DNA of 25,781 nt. Origin: an uncultured Clostridia bacterium. GTDB taxonomy: Bacteria > Bacillota > Clostridia > TANB77 > CAG-508. Every line of letters starts with the position of its first letter. The first letter of the stretch is position 1. The stretch is from the NCBI GenBank assembly GCA_948517135.1, contig CAORJJ010000017.1:1-25781 (forward strand). Direction: 5' to 3'. A program made the translations under genes and the position numbers. Shown piece after piece: positions 7,558 to 15,901 of this stretch. The notes beneath the pieces were generated by a model. It did not search any database. It saw nothing but the letters and a program-made list of their open reading frames with translations, and had not been told where the DNA came from.

Positions 7558-9264
7558 TTACATTTTATCTGGCATTTGAATTCCAAGTAAACTTGCACCT
7601 GTTTTTAAAACAGTTCCAACAGCTTTACTTAAATATACTCTAGCATTTTGAATCTCTTTATTATCATCAATAATTTTATTTTCATTATAAAAATTACTAT
7701 AATTTTGACTTAATTCAATTAAATATCTTGCTAAAAGCGATGGTTCATTCTTTTCTACAACTGACATTAAAATATTTTCAAAATTATATAGAGTAGAAAT
7801 TACTTTCAAACTTTCTTTATCTTGTAAAAGCTCAAATTTAACTTCATTTATATTTGGTATATATCCTGCTTTTTCTAAAACACTTTTCGTTCTAACATAT
7901 ACATATTGAATATATGGTCCTGTTTCTCCATTAAAGTTTAATACTGTATTCCAATCAAAAACTTGATCTTTAATAATTGTACTACATACATTATTAAAAA
8001 TAACAGCTCCTATACCAATCTTTTTAGCTTCTTCTTCTCTATTTTCCATATTTGGATTTTTTTCATCTATTATTTTTTGAACTCTATCAATTGCCTCTTG
8101 TAATAATTCGTCTACTTTTATAACAGTTCCTTCACGTGTAGACATTTTTCCTGTTGTTAATCTTACCATTCCATAAGCAACATGTTCTAATCCATTTAAA
8201 CACTTTTCTGGAATTTCTAAGCATTTAGCAACTTCAAAAATTTGTTTAAAATGAAGATTTTGTTCATAAGCAACAACATATAAACATTTATCAAAATCAT
8301 ATGTTCTTGTTCTATATAAAACCGCTGCTAAATCTCTTGTTGCATAGCTTGTAGATCCATTTGATTTTTTTATCATGCAAACTCCTAACCCTTTATCTTC
8401 TAAATTTACAATTTTAGCACCTTCAGATTCATTTAAACTATTATTTTTTTCTAAAATTTCTACAATCTCATCCATTTTGTCAGAATAAAAAGCTTCTCCA
8501 TTAAATGAATCAAATGTTACACCTAATAAATCATATATTTTTTGAAATTCTTTTAAACTTAGACTTTTGAATTTATTCCATATTTCAACACAATATGGAT
8601 CTCCTTCCTCAATTTTTTTAAAATTTTCTCTACATTGCTCTAAAACAGATTCATCTTCTTTACAAAGGTTATTTATTCTTACATATATATTCATACATTC
8701 ATCTATTGGGTTAGATTCTAAATCATATTCTTCTCCCCATCTTTTATAACCTTCAATCATTTTTCCAAATTGTGTTCCATAATCTCCAAGATGATTTACA
8801 CTAGTAGTATTGTACCCTAAATATTTGTATATTTTGTATAATGCAGAACCTATAACAGTATTTCTTAAATGTCCAATATGAAATGGTTTAGCAATATTAG
8901 GTGAAGAATAATCTATAACAATATTTTTACCATTTCCAGATTCATTTGAACCATATTTTTCTTGTTTTAAATCTATTTCTTCTAAAACATATTTGGCAAG
9001 TTCCAATTTATTTATATAGAAATTTAAGTATCCACCTGCTATATCTATTTTTTCAATATTACTATCAGTTTCAATTTTTTCTTTTAATTCTGTTGCAATA
9101 ATAGGTGGAGCTTTTCTTAATGTTTTTGCAAGTTTAAAACAAGGAAATGCATAATCTCCCATTTCTTGATTTGGTGGTATTTCTATATAACTTTCTATTT
9201 CTTCAATATTTAATTCCACTACTTTTGCAATCTTCTCAGCTATTATCTTTTTAAAATTAACCAT
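7558..9264 (-). CDS. argS: Arginyl-tRNA synthetase
   Basis: 568-residue class I synthetase that charges tRNA-Arg in the cytoplasm. It has the N-terminal additional domain (GDYAFPCFKLAK and GGYLNFYI). The HIGH motif appears as KPFHIGHLRNT near residue 130, and the KMSKS-type loop as GKMSTREGT near residue 375. The C-terminal DALR anticodon domain ends in GTVLKTGASLLGIQMPDKM. Length is normal for the family. Its start overlaps the end of the VanZ-like gene by eight bases, so it is the last gene of a five-gene run and ends at the bidirectional hairpin. Confidence 0.98.
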   Translation of the reverse strand: MVNFKKIIAEKIAKVVELNIEEIESYIEIPPNQEMGDYAFPCFKLAKTLRKAPPIIATELKEKIETDSNIEKIDIAGGYLNFYINKLELAKYVLEEIDLKQEKYGSNESGNGKNIVIDYSSPNIAKPFHIGHLRNTVIGSALYKIYKYLGYNTTSVNHLGDYGTQFGKMIEGYKRWGEEYDLESNPIDECMNIYVRINNLCKEDESVLEQCRENFKKIEEGDPYCVEIWNKFKSLSLKEFQKIYDLLGVTFDSFNGEAFYSDKMDEIVEILEKNNSLNESEGAKIVNLEDKGLGVCMIKKSNGSTSYATRDLAAVLYRTRTYDFDKCLYVVAYEQNLHFKQIFEVAKCLEIPEKCLNGLEHVAYGMVRLTTGKMSTREGTVIKVDELLQEAIDRVQKIIDEKNPNMENREEEAKKIGIGAVIFNNVCSTIIKDQVFDWNTVLNFNGETGPYIQYVYVRTKSVLEKAGYIPNINEVKFELLQDKESLKVISTLYNFENILMSVVEKNEPSLLARYLIELSQNYSNFYNENKIIDDNKEIQNARVYLSKAVGTVLKTGASLLGIQMPDKM

Positions 9265-9724
9265 TTTTAACCCTCTTTACTATTTTTTTATTCTTATCAT
9301 TTAGCATTTCTTTTATTTTTAGAATAGCTAGCATTCCACATACACCTGTGATAAAACCTAAAGAATCTAAATATACATCAAATATACTTCCGTGTCTTCC
9401 ATCTACCATAAGTTGATGTATTTCATCCATACTTGCATACCAAATTCCTAAAGAAATTGATATAGTCATCATTTTTCTATCTGTCCATTTATATGTAGAA
9501 AATAACAATATAAATAACATTCCACCTAATCCATATTCACTAAAATGAGCCAATTTCCTAACATATGGTTCAACACAATCTATTATTTCTTCATTATTAG
9601 TAAAAAATTCTACAATTTTTCTACTAAGTCCAGAAGACTCTGTACCATTTTGCCCTGAAAGTCCAAATACTAATACAGCCCATATAATTATTAATACTAA
9701 TAAAATTAATCTTTTTACTTTCAT
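9257..9724 (-). CDS. VanZ-like family membrane protein
   Basis: 155-residue membrane protein with about four hydrophobic segments. The VanZ pattern is visible: FGLSGQNG after the first helix, VRKLAHFSEYGLGGMLF in the second and MDEIHQLMVDGRHGSIFDVYLDSLG in the third. VanZ gives low-level teicoplanin resistance in enterococci, but most relatives, like this one, have no known substrate and no van genes nearby. Its 3' end overlaps argS. The ribosome binding site (AAAGGA) lies further than usual from the ATG. Confidence 0.9.
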   Translation of the reverse strand: MKVKRLILLVLIIIWAVLVFGLSGQNGTESSGLSRKIVEFFTNNEEIIDCVEPYVRKLAHFSEYGLGGMLFILLFSTYKWTDRKMMTISISLGIWYASMDEIHQLMVDGRHGSIFDVYLDSLGFITGVCGMLAILKIKEMLNDKNKKIVKRVKNG

Positions 9725-9734
9725 AATTAAAATT

Positions 9735-10043
9735 TTAATCCTTTTTTACACTTAATTTAATAATTAAATCCATATTATCATCTTCAGCTGATTTATTTCT
9801 TCTAATAGCTCCACACTTTTTACATTTGAAAATTATTATATATCCTTTTCGATTATTTATATCTAGTCCTATTGGTTCTAATGTTCCATGACATTCTTCA
9901 GCTCTATCACCAGGATTTATATCTACATGTTTAGAATGTAAGCAAACAGGGCAATGATTTCTACAAGAATATCCTAATTTTTTTACTTTACTTCCACAGT
10001 TTTCACAAACAAATTCTTCATCTATTACTGTAAAATTTGCCAT
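9735..10043 (-). CDS. RNHCP-domain zinc-ribbon protein
   Basis: 102-residue protein matching the RNHCP domain family. It has a CENCG knuckle near the N-terminus, then the name-giving SCRNHCPVCLHSKHVD stretch, PGDRAEECHGTLEPI, and a final CKKCGAIRRNKSAEDDN. The three cysteine pairs and conserved histidines suggest zinc binding. The function of the family is unknown. AGAGGAG precedes the ATG. It sits between the nucleoside kinase and VanZ-like genes with gaps of only 10-20 bases, so it is part of the same operon. Confidence 0.88.
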   Translation of the reverse strand: MANFTVIDEEFVCENCGSKVKKLGYSCRNHCPVCLHSKHVDINPGDRAEECHGTLEPIGLDINNRKGYIIIFKCKKCGAIRRNKSAEDDNMDLIIKLSVKKD

Positions 10044-10059
10044 TTAATTACTCCTCTTA

Positions 10060-11703
10060 TTAATCTTCAAATATACTTCCACCAATAAATTCTCTTAATA
10101 AAGAATTATTTGGAACATTTTCTGATGGTACTGTTTCAAAATATTTTAATAAAGTTATTAGTCTTCTTGCCTCACTATATTCTCTAGAACTTTGAGGTAT
10201 TTCTTCTAATAATGGCATTGCATATTCTTTTAATACTGCAAGCTCATAAACAATTGAAGAATTAAACATGCAATCTGCTTCTTCTTGATATGGGAATATA
10301 TTTTTTTGTTCGCCTCTATTTACAGAATACCAAGTTTTTAATGTATGTTCTGCTGTATAATTTCTAAATTTATAGTCTCTTACAATTCTTCTTATTAATC
10401 TTGTATCTGTTGTTGAAATTCTATTATAATAATCTATATTTAAAACTGTTAAATCACTAATATAAACTTTAAATTTATTTTCTTTAGGAATTAAACTTGT
10501 TAGTTTATCATTCATACAGTGAATTCCTTCTATAATAAGTATTTCATCTTCTTTTAGTTTTAATGTGTTTCCTCTATACTCTTTTTTTCCAGTTGTAAAA
10601 TTAAATGTAGGAAGTTTAACTTCTTTTCCTGCTAATAAGTCTACCAATTGGCTGTTAAACAATTTTAAATCTAATGCTTCAATACATTCAAAATCATAGT
10701 TTCCATGTTCATCTTTTGGAGTCTCATCCCTTTCTACAAAATAATTATCAACAGAAATTGTAACTGGTTTTATTCCATTTACTTTTAAACTCATTCCTAA
10801 TTTACCAGCAAAAGTTGTTTTTCCTGATGATGAAGGTCCTGCTATTAGAACCATTCTAACATTTCCATGTTCTTTTATTTTGTTTGCAATTTCAGCAATT
10901 TTCTTTTCATGTAAAGCTTCAGAAAATAGAATTAATTCTTTTATTCCTTTTGGTTCTCTAACTTTTTTGTTTAATCTATGTACAGTATTTATTTTCATTA
11001 ATCTATATATTTCATCATATTCATCCATTGCTGAAACTAATTTTAATGATTCTTTAGTTTCTTGAAGTTTATCTGGCTCAGTTACACTTGGATATTTTAC
11101 TAAAAATCCATTTCTATATTTTACAAAATCAAAAACTTTAGCAAAACCAGTAGAAATTGGCATTGTACCATAAAAATAATTATAATAATCTTCACAATAA
11201 TATAAAGATACTTTTTCTTTATCTATATCTGTTTGAAGCTTTCCTTTTAAAGTTGCCTCTTTTTTATAAAATTCTTCTGCTTCCTCTTGAGTCATTATTA
11301 CTTTTGTTATTGGTAAATCCTTATTAATTATTTCTACCATTTTAGATTTTACTTTTGAAATCATTTCTTCTGTTACTTCAATGTTATCAACTGTTCCAAA
11401 CATTGCATTTGACAATTGATAATTCACTGTTAAAAGTGCTTCTGGATAAACCTCTGAAAAAGCTTTACTCATAATGAATAGTAATCCTCTTATATATATA
11501 ATTCTTCCATCTCTATCACTTCTATTTATAAATTCAATTTCTCCATCATTTTTTATTGGTAAATTTAATGATTCTATTGTATTATTAAGTCTTGCTGCAA
11601 TAATATCTTTCACATCACTATTTTCTATTTGTTCTTTTAAAGCTTCTCTTATTGTAAGCCCTTCTTGTACTTCATATACTTTATTTTCGCAAGTTATTCT
11701 CAT
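10060..11703 (-). CDS. Nucleoside kinase with N-terminal TGS domain
   Basis: 547-residue two-part protein. The first 60 or so residues form a TGS-type beta-grasp domain (VYEVQEGLTIREALKEQI). A region resembling the second additional domain of ThrRS/AlaRS follows. The C-terminal half is a phosphoribulokinase/uridine kinase domain with Walker A GPSSSGKTTF near residue 288 and TISVDNYFVERDETPKDEHG shortly after. This architecture is well known in Clostridia and is annotated as a uridine or nucleoside kinase; the true substrate is not certain. AGAGGA precedes the ATG. It is the second gene of the run that ends with argS. Confidence 0.9.
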   Translation of the reverse strand: MRITCENKVYEVQEGLTIREALKEQIENSDVKDIIAARLNNTIESLNLPIKNDGEIEFINRSDRDGRIIYIRGLLFIMSKAFSEVYPEALLTVNYQLSNAMFGTVDNIEVTEEMISKVKSKMVEIINKDLPITKVIMTQEEAEEFYKKEATLKGKLQTDIDKEKVSLYYCEDYYNYFYGTMPISTGFAKVFDFVKYRNGFLVKYPSVTEPDKLQETKESLKLVSAMDEYDEIYRLMKINTVHRLNKKVREPKGIKELILFSEALHEKKIAEIANKIKEHGNVRMVLIAGPSSSGKTTFAGKLGMSLKVNGIKPVTISVDNYFVERDETPKDEHGNYDFECIEALDLKLFNSQLVDLLAGKEVKLPTFNFTTGKKEYRGNTLKLKEDEILIIEGIHCMNDKLTSLIPKENKFKVYISDLTVLNIDYYNRISTTDTRLIRRIVRDYKFRNYTAEHTLKTWYSVNRGEQKNIFPYQEEADCMFNSSIVYELAVLKEYAMPLLEEIPQSSREYSEARRLITLLKYFETVPSENVPNNSLLREFIGGSIFED

Positions 11704-11750
11704 ATATATTCCTCTTTTCTTTTTGTAATATTGTAATTTGTGTAATTAAT

Positions 11751-11939
11751 TTAATACATAAAATATATTAAAACACCACCGATTATAGAAAGTAAAAAAC
11801 CAAACATTTTTAATCCTAAAGTGGCTTCATTTTTATCTCCTAAACCAAAATATTTTTTTACTATTGGTCTCGCATCATATATAAATTTTACACCAATAGC
11901 TAGTGCTATTGTTCCTATTAATAGTAAAAATACTCTCAA
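11751..11939 (-). CDS. Small two-helix membrane protein
   Basis: 62-residue protein with two hydrophobic helices (about residues 2-22 and 44-61). They are joined by a short charged loop containing YDARPIVKKYFGLGDKNEAT. It starts at TTG with GAGGA about ten bases upstream; no in-frame ATG is available before an upstream stop. I do not recognise a function. Similar short proteins are common and uncharacterised in Clostridia. It is the first gene after a strong promoter and likely leads the operon through to argS. Confidence 0.7.
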   Translation of the reverse strand: MRVFLLLIGTIALAIGVKFIYDARPIVKKYFGLGDKNEATLGLKMFGFLLSIIGGVLIYFMY

Positions 11940-11977
11940 AATTCAACATCCTCTTTTTCATAAATTTTAACGTATAC

Positions 11978-12006
11978 ATTTTATTATCTTTAATATAGTT
12001 TGTCAA
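11978..12006 (-). promoter_or_regulatory. Promoter of the five-gene operon ending in argS
   Basis: On the minus strand, consensus TTGACA (12001-12006), a 17-base spacer and TAAAAT (11978-11983). It lies about 40 bases before the TTG start of the small membrane protein. Confidence 0.8.
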
Positions 12007-12037
12007 TTATAGTAAGGTGAAATTTATGTGAAATATC

Positions 12038-14087
12038 TTATATTTCAATTCTATCTTTAAACTTTTCATTAACTAATTTTTTTAATAATTTATTTTCTTC
12101 ACTTTCTAATAATGGATCTTTATCTATTATTTCTATTGCAATTCCTTGAGCTTGTTTTAAAAGTGCTATATCCTCAAATAAATTAGCTATCTTAAACTCT
12201 GGAATTCCATGCTGTTTTGTACCAAAAAATTCACCTGAACCACGCAACTCTAAGTCTTTCTCAGAAATTATAAATCCATCATTTGTACTTGAAATTACTT
12301 TCATTCTTTCTCTTATAATTTGAGAATTTCCTTGATATTTTAGAATACAAAATGATTGATATTCTCCGACGTCCAACTCTTCCTCTTAATTGATGAAGTT
12401 GAGCTAAACCAAATCTTTCAGAATTTTCAATAATCATAATATTACTATTTGGAACATTTACACCAACCTCAATAACTGTTGTAGAAATTAAAATATCTAT
12501 ATTTCCATTTTTAAATTCTTCCATTATAGAATCTTTTTCTTTAGGTTTCATCTTTCCATGTAAATATTCTACTCTATAATTTGGAAAAATATTCTTTTTA
12601 TAATTTTCATAAATTTCCATTACTGATTTAGCATCTATTTCTTCATTTTCTTCAACAAGTGGACATACTACATAACATTGTCTACCTTCATTAATATTTT
12701 TAGCAATAAAATTATTTACTCTTTGTTCCATTCCTTTTGTAACAGCATATGTTTCAATTTTTTTTCTGTTTGGAGGAAGTTCATCTATTATTGAAATATC
12801 TAAATCTCCATATAAAATTAATGCAAGAGTTCTTGGAATTGGTGTAGCTGTCATAACTAAAACATCTGGATTATTTCCTTTTTCTACAATTAAACTTCTT
12901 TGTCTAACTCCAAATCTATGTTGTTCATCAGTTACTACTAATCCAAGCTTATTAAATACAACATTCTCTTCTAAAATTGCATGTGTTCCAATTAAAATAT
13001 CAATTTCGCCATTTTGTAACCTTTGTAATATATCTTCTTTTTTCTTTTTACTTATACCACTAATTAATAATTCACATCTTATTCCAGAATCTCTTAATAT
13101 TTCATTAAATGACTCTAGATGTTGAGTTGCAAGTATAGCTGTTGGTGCCAATATAGTTGCCTGATATCCTGATTTTACTGCTTTATATGCTGAAATTAAT
13201 GCAACTATTGTTTTACCAGAACCAACATCTCCTTGTAGTAATCTATTCATTGGTTTTGATGCTTCCATGTCTTTATCAATTTCTTCTAGAACTCTTAATT
13301 GTGCTTTTGTAAGTTTAAATGGCAATGAATTTATTACATCAGACATTTTAGCATCTTTACTAAATTCAATTCCAGGTTTATTTATTTCATATTTATTTTT
13401 TAATTTTAAAAGTGCAAGTTGCATCGAAAATAATTCTTCAAAAGCTAAAGTTTTTCTAGCTTTATTAAATTTTTCAAAATCTTCTGGAAAATGTATTTGA
13501 TTTATTGCAGTATTATAATCATATAAATTATATTTTTTTAACAAATATTCTGGTAAAACTTCCTCTAAATTTCCATTTACATCTTGAAGTCCTGTTTCTA
13601 TAACCTTTCTAATTGTATTTTGTGTTAAATTATAAGTTAAAGGATATATAGGAATAATTTTTCCTGTACTTTTTCCTGCACCTTCTTCTTCATATACAGG
13701 TGATTGCATTTCCACCTTTCCAGCAGTTTTTGAAACTTTTCCAAAAAAATTATATCTTACATTAGGTTTAAAAACATTTTTTAAATATGGTTGATTATAC
13801 CAAGTAATTTGACAACTTCCTGTTTCATCTCTAACTATAAGCTTACAAAGCATAAGATTTTTTCGTATTCTTACTTCATTTACTCTTCCAATTGGAAATG
13901 CAGAAATAAGTGATTCTTCACCATTTCTAGTTTCTTCAATTGATACTGTTTTTCCTCTATCTTCATGTTCTCTTGGAAAATATGTAATTAAATCTTTTAA
14001 TGTGTATATTCCTAATTTATTTAAAAGAGTAGCACGATTTGGTCCTACTCCTTTTATGTATTGAATATTTTTTTCTAAATCTACCAT
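12038..14087 (-). pseudogene. recG: ATP-dependent DNA helicase RecG, frameshifted near 12368
   Basis: RecG remodels stalled replication forks and Holliday junctions. The frame from 14087 encodes the N-terminal wedge/OB domain (KGVGPNRATLLNKLGI) and helicase domain 1, with Walker A GDVGSGKT near residue 289 and DEQH near 386. It continues into helicase domain 2 as far as QLHQLRGRVGR, then goes out of frame and ends in an unrelated tail. The correct continuation, GEYQSFCILKY through the TRG region DLELRGSGEFFGTKQHG, lies in the next frame down to 12038. Removing one base (the G at 12368 on the plus strand) restores RGRVGRGEY and a 682-residue protein of normal length. This is either a real loss or a sequencing/assembly error. 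Confidence 0.9.
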
Positions 14088-14125
14088 AAATCCTCTTTAT
14101 AACTTCTATATTTTTTAGTTTTTAT

Positions 14126-14154
14126 ATTCTATCACACTAACACTTTTTTTTCAA
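14126..14154 (-). promoter_or_regulatory. Promoter of recG
   Basis: On the minus strand, TTGAAA (14149-14154), a 17-base spacer and TAGAAT (14126-14131), 39 bases before the recG ATG. Confidence 0.6.
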
Positions 14155-14198
14155 TATTTTACTGAACATTTATTCTCTTTTTCAATTTTATAATAAGA

Positions 14199-14226
14199 TA
14201 AAAAAGTGGACTATTAAGTCCACTTT
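14199..14226 (-). terminator. Terminator after the GerW/YtfJ gene
   Basis: AAAGTGGACT (14203-14212) pairs with AGTCCACTTT (14217-14226) around a four-base loop. On the minus strand it is followed by a U-rich run. It lies immediately after the gerW stop codon. Confidence 0.85.
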
Positions 14227-14230
14227 CTTT

Positions 14231-14782
14231 TTATTCTTGCTCAGGTTTTGAATCTTCTATATTTTCTTTAATCTCTTCTGATTCTTCTGATTCCATAGCT
14301 GGTTTTGTTTTTATTTTCTTTATTATTTTACTCTTTTTCACACTTCCTTTTGAATCTTTTGATTTATCTTGATTTTCTAATGTCTTATCCATAAAACTAT
14401 CTGCTTTTTCCATTAAATCTGGAACATAATCAATCAGTCTCTCTATTGCTGAGTTATGTTCAATTGGCAATACTTTTATTGAATCTTTTTGCACAATTAC
14501 AAAAGCTACTGGATTTATTGAAATTCCTGCTCCACTACCACCACCAAATGGTAATCTATATTGAACTTCTTCTTCTCTATCTTTTTTCTTATATTCATCA
14601 ACTGTTTCTCCTTTAAATTCACTACCACCAGCTGCAAAACCAAGTGAAACTTTTGAAATTGGTATTATTACCATTCCATTGCTTGTTTCTATTGGTTCAC
14701 CTATTATAGTATTAACATCAATCATATCTTTAATGCTATTCATAGCAGTCTCCATAAGACCTTCTATTGGATGCTCGCTCAT
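14231..14782 (-). CDS. ytfJ: GerW/YtfJ family sporulation protein
   Basis: 183-residue protein of the GerW (YtfJ) family, which in Bacillus is made in the forespore and needed for proper germination. Family hallmarks are visible: HPIEGLMETAMNSIKDMIDVNTIIGEPI at the start, VIIPISKVSLGFAAGGSEF, a glycine run GGGSGAGISINPVAFVIV, and VLPIEHNSAIERLIDYVPDL. The C-terminal 45 residues are a charged tail (Lys/Glu/Ser rich) beyond the conserved core. GAAGGA precedes the ATG. It is a single-gene unit with its own terminator. Its presence suggests the organism sporulates or descends from spore formers. The DNA upstream is the 600-base structured element. Confidence 0.92.
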   Translation of the reverse strand: MSEHPIEGLMETAMNSIKDMIDVNTIIGEPIETSNGMVIIPISKVSLGFAAGGSEFKGETVDEYKKKDREEEVQYRLPFGGGSGAGISINPVAFVIVQKDSIKVLPIEHNSAIERLIDYVPDLMEKADSFMDKTLENQDKSKDSKGSVKKSKIIKKIKTKPAMESEESEEIKENIEDSKPEQE

Positions 14783-14851
14783 AAATTTTCCTTCTTTCTT
14801 ACTTAAAAATAATTTGTTGTTAGTATTTACAAAATAGGCTAAAGTTATACT

Positions 14852-15114
14852 AAATTATTATTTGAGTGAATATTGTTTTATAGATTATTAATATCAAATA
14901 TATTATTCATATACAGTTCCTTGTTCAAGCAATTCTCATAGAAGTTCTAAATGAATTTTGTGGCACCCTTTCAAGAACAAGCTTGAACTATTTCCACAAA
15001 ATTCCATTAAGAACTTCTAATTCCAATTACTTTCAAAAACGGAACTTCCATTCATAATATATTTGATATTAATAAAACTAAAAAAGAAAATAAAACTCAC
15101 AAAATAATAATTTG
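14852..15114. repeat. Long inverted repeat I, arms of about 120 bases
   Basis: The arms pair almost end to end with small bulges. ATTAATATCAAATATATTAT (14887-14906) pairs perfectly with 15054-15073. AGAAGTTCT (14940-14948) pairs with 15010-15018, and GAATTTTGTGG next to it pairs with CCACAAAATTC. The apex is a separate small hairpin, TTCAAG (14970-14975) with CTTGAA (14982-14987). The outermost pairing is the AAATTATTATTT motif of the element end, with its inverse at 15103-15114. Confidence 0.8.
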
Positions 15115-15132
15115 AATAGTCTAAAATTTTAA

Positions 15133-15148
15133 TTACTGCTTGCAGTAA
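15133..15148. repeat. Short perfect hairpin between the two long ones
   Basis: TTACTGC (15133-15139) pairs with GCAGTAA (15142-15148) around a two-base TT centre. It acts as a hinge between inverted repeats I and II. Confidence 0.6.
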
Positions 15149-15149
15149 C

Positions 15150-15374
15150 TTTTATTATATACTAGATATATTTTGAATAATAATTTTCTGAATGGAAAGT
15201 TCGAATGTAAACAGAGTATTTTATTAGTAGAATATTTTTTAGAAAATAGGGAATCTCAAACTTGTTTTGAGGTCGCTGTTTTCTTAAAAATTTAATTCTA
15301 CTTTAAAATATGTCGGATTACTAAGAACTTTGAATGAAAAAAATATATTATCAAAATATATAGTATATAATTAA
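15150..15374. repeat. Long inverted repeat II, arms of about 110 bases
   Basis: TTATATACTA (15155-15164) pairs with 15361-15370. ATATATTTTGA (15166-15176) pairs with 15351-15361. AGTAGAAT (15226-15233) pairs with 15295-15302. The apex is CTCAAA (15255-15260) with TTTGAG (15266-15271) around a five-base loop. The pairing has several bulges and mismatches, unlike a fresh duplication. The outer right arm (15316-15367) is the segment shared with bases 1-52. Both long hairpins share a motif of the form AATATATT, then TTCAT, then AGTTC, so they may derive from one ancestor. Confidence 0.75.
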
Positions 15375-15441
15375 AATTTTCTCACTCAAATAATAATTTT
15401 TCAAAATTCTGTAAATACTATCTTTAGAAATGGAGGGTTTT

Positions 15442-15867
15442 ATGGACGATTTAACAATTTTAAATGAAATTCATAAAGGAGTTACAATGGGAATGTCATC
15501 ACTTGAAGATGTTGCAAAAAAATCGAGTGATTCTAATTTTAAAGATGAACTTACTACTCAATTTACAACTTACCAGACAACATTAAATAAAGTGAATAAT
15601 GAATTTGCAAATATTGGAGAAATCCCAGATGATGCACCTTTAAATGAAAAAGTAATGGGTTGGACTGGAATTCAAATGAACACAATATCTGATACATCTA
15701 ATTCAAAATTATCTGAAATATTAATTCAAGGATATGATATGGGAGTTATAAAAGGTTTTAAACTTCTTAATCAAAATCCAAAAGCAAGTCAAAATGTAAA
15801 AAATATTTTAAATGGATTTATTCGACTTCAAGAAAATAATATTAATAGATTAAAAAAATTTTTATAG
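15442..15867 (+). CDS. Small helical-bundle protein, ferritin-like or DUF2383-like
   Basis: 141-residue, almost entirely helical protein. The sequence reads as four amphipathic helices (TILNEIHKGVTMGMSSLEDVAKK, FKDELTTQFTTYQTTLNKVNNEF, then around MGWTGIQMNTISD, then NVKNILNGFIRLQENNINRLKKFL). This resembles the small ferritin-like/DUF2383 bundles found in Clostridia, often spore- or stress-associated. No clear EXXH metal site is seen. The ATG at 15442 is chosen because GGAGGG lies four bases upstream; the in-frame ATG at 15430 would put that site inside the gene. It sits directly at the right end of the structured element, so its promoter must lie within that element's end. The family assignment is tentative. 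Confidence 0.75.
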   Translation: MDDLTILNEIHKGVTMGMSSLEDVAKKSSDSNFKDELTTQFTTYQTTLNKVNNEFANIGEIPDDAPLNEKVMGWTGIQMNTISDTSNSKLSEILIQGYDMGVIKGFKLLNQNPKASQNVKNILNGFIRLQENNINRLKKFL

Positions 15868-15901
15868 AAAAAAAGTAGCTACTTTTGTAGCTACTTTTTT
15901 T
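15868..15901. terminator. Bidirectional terminator
   Basis: AAAAAAAGTAGCTAC (15868-15882) pairs perfectly with GTAGCTACTTTTTTT (15887-15901) around TTTT. It serves both the helical-bundle gene and the surface protein gene, whose stop codon starts at the last T. Confidence 0.92.

Larger units (their letters stand above)
14821..15420. repeat. 600-base structured element with inverted ends and two long hairpins
   Basis: This element fills the gene-free stretch 14783-15441. TAGTATTTACA at 14821-14831 is mirrored by TGTAAATACTA at 15410-15420. Just inside, AAATTATTATTTGAGTGA (14852-14869) is mirrored at 15382-15399. The spacing between the two end motifs is 20 bases on the left and 10 on the right, about one helical turn different. 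Inside lie a long hairpin (14852-15114), a short perfect hairpin (15133-15148) and a second long hairpin (15150-15374). No reading frame of note is seen. Part of the right half recurs at 1-60, so this is a repeat family. No clear target duplication is seen. It could be a MITE-like element, a large structured RNA or a fold-prone regulatory region. Confidence 0.75.

Noticed and set aside
9257..9724. Glycopeptide resistance function for the VanZ-like gene
   Set aside because: No vanA/B-type ligase, vanH, vanX or VanRS genes are near; it sits in a housekeeping-type operon with argS.
12038..12376. A separate 112-residue gene at the end of recG
   Set aside because: Its sequence is exactly the missing C-terminal part of RecG, and no ribosome binding site precedes it. 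It is a frameshift fragment, not an independent gene.
14821..15420. Decayed insertion sequence with a transposase remnant
   Set aside because: No frame in the interval resembles a transposase, and the whole length is taken up by paired arms. No target-site duplication is seen. A non-autonomous element remains possible.
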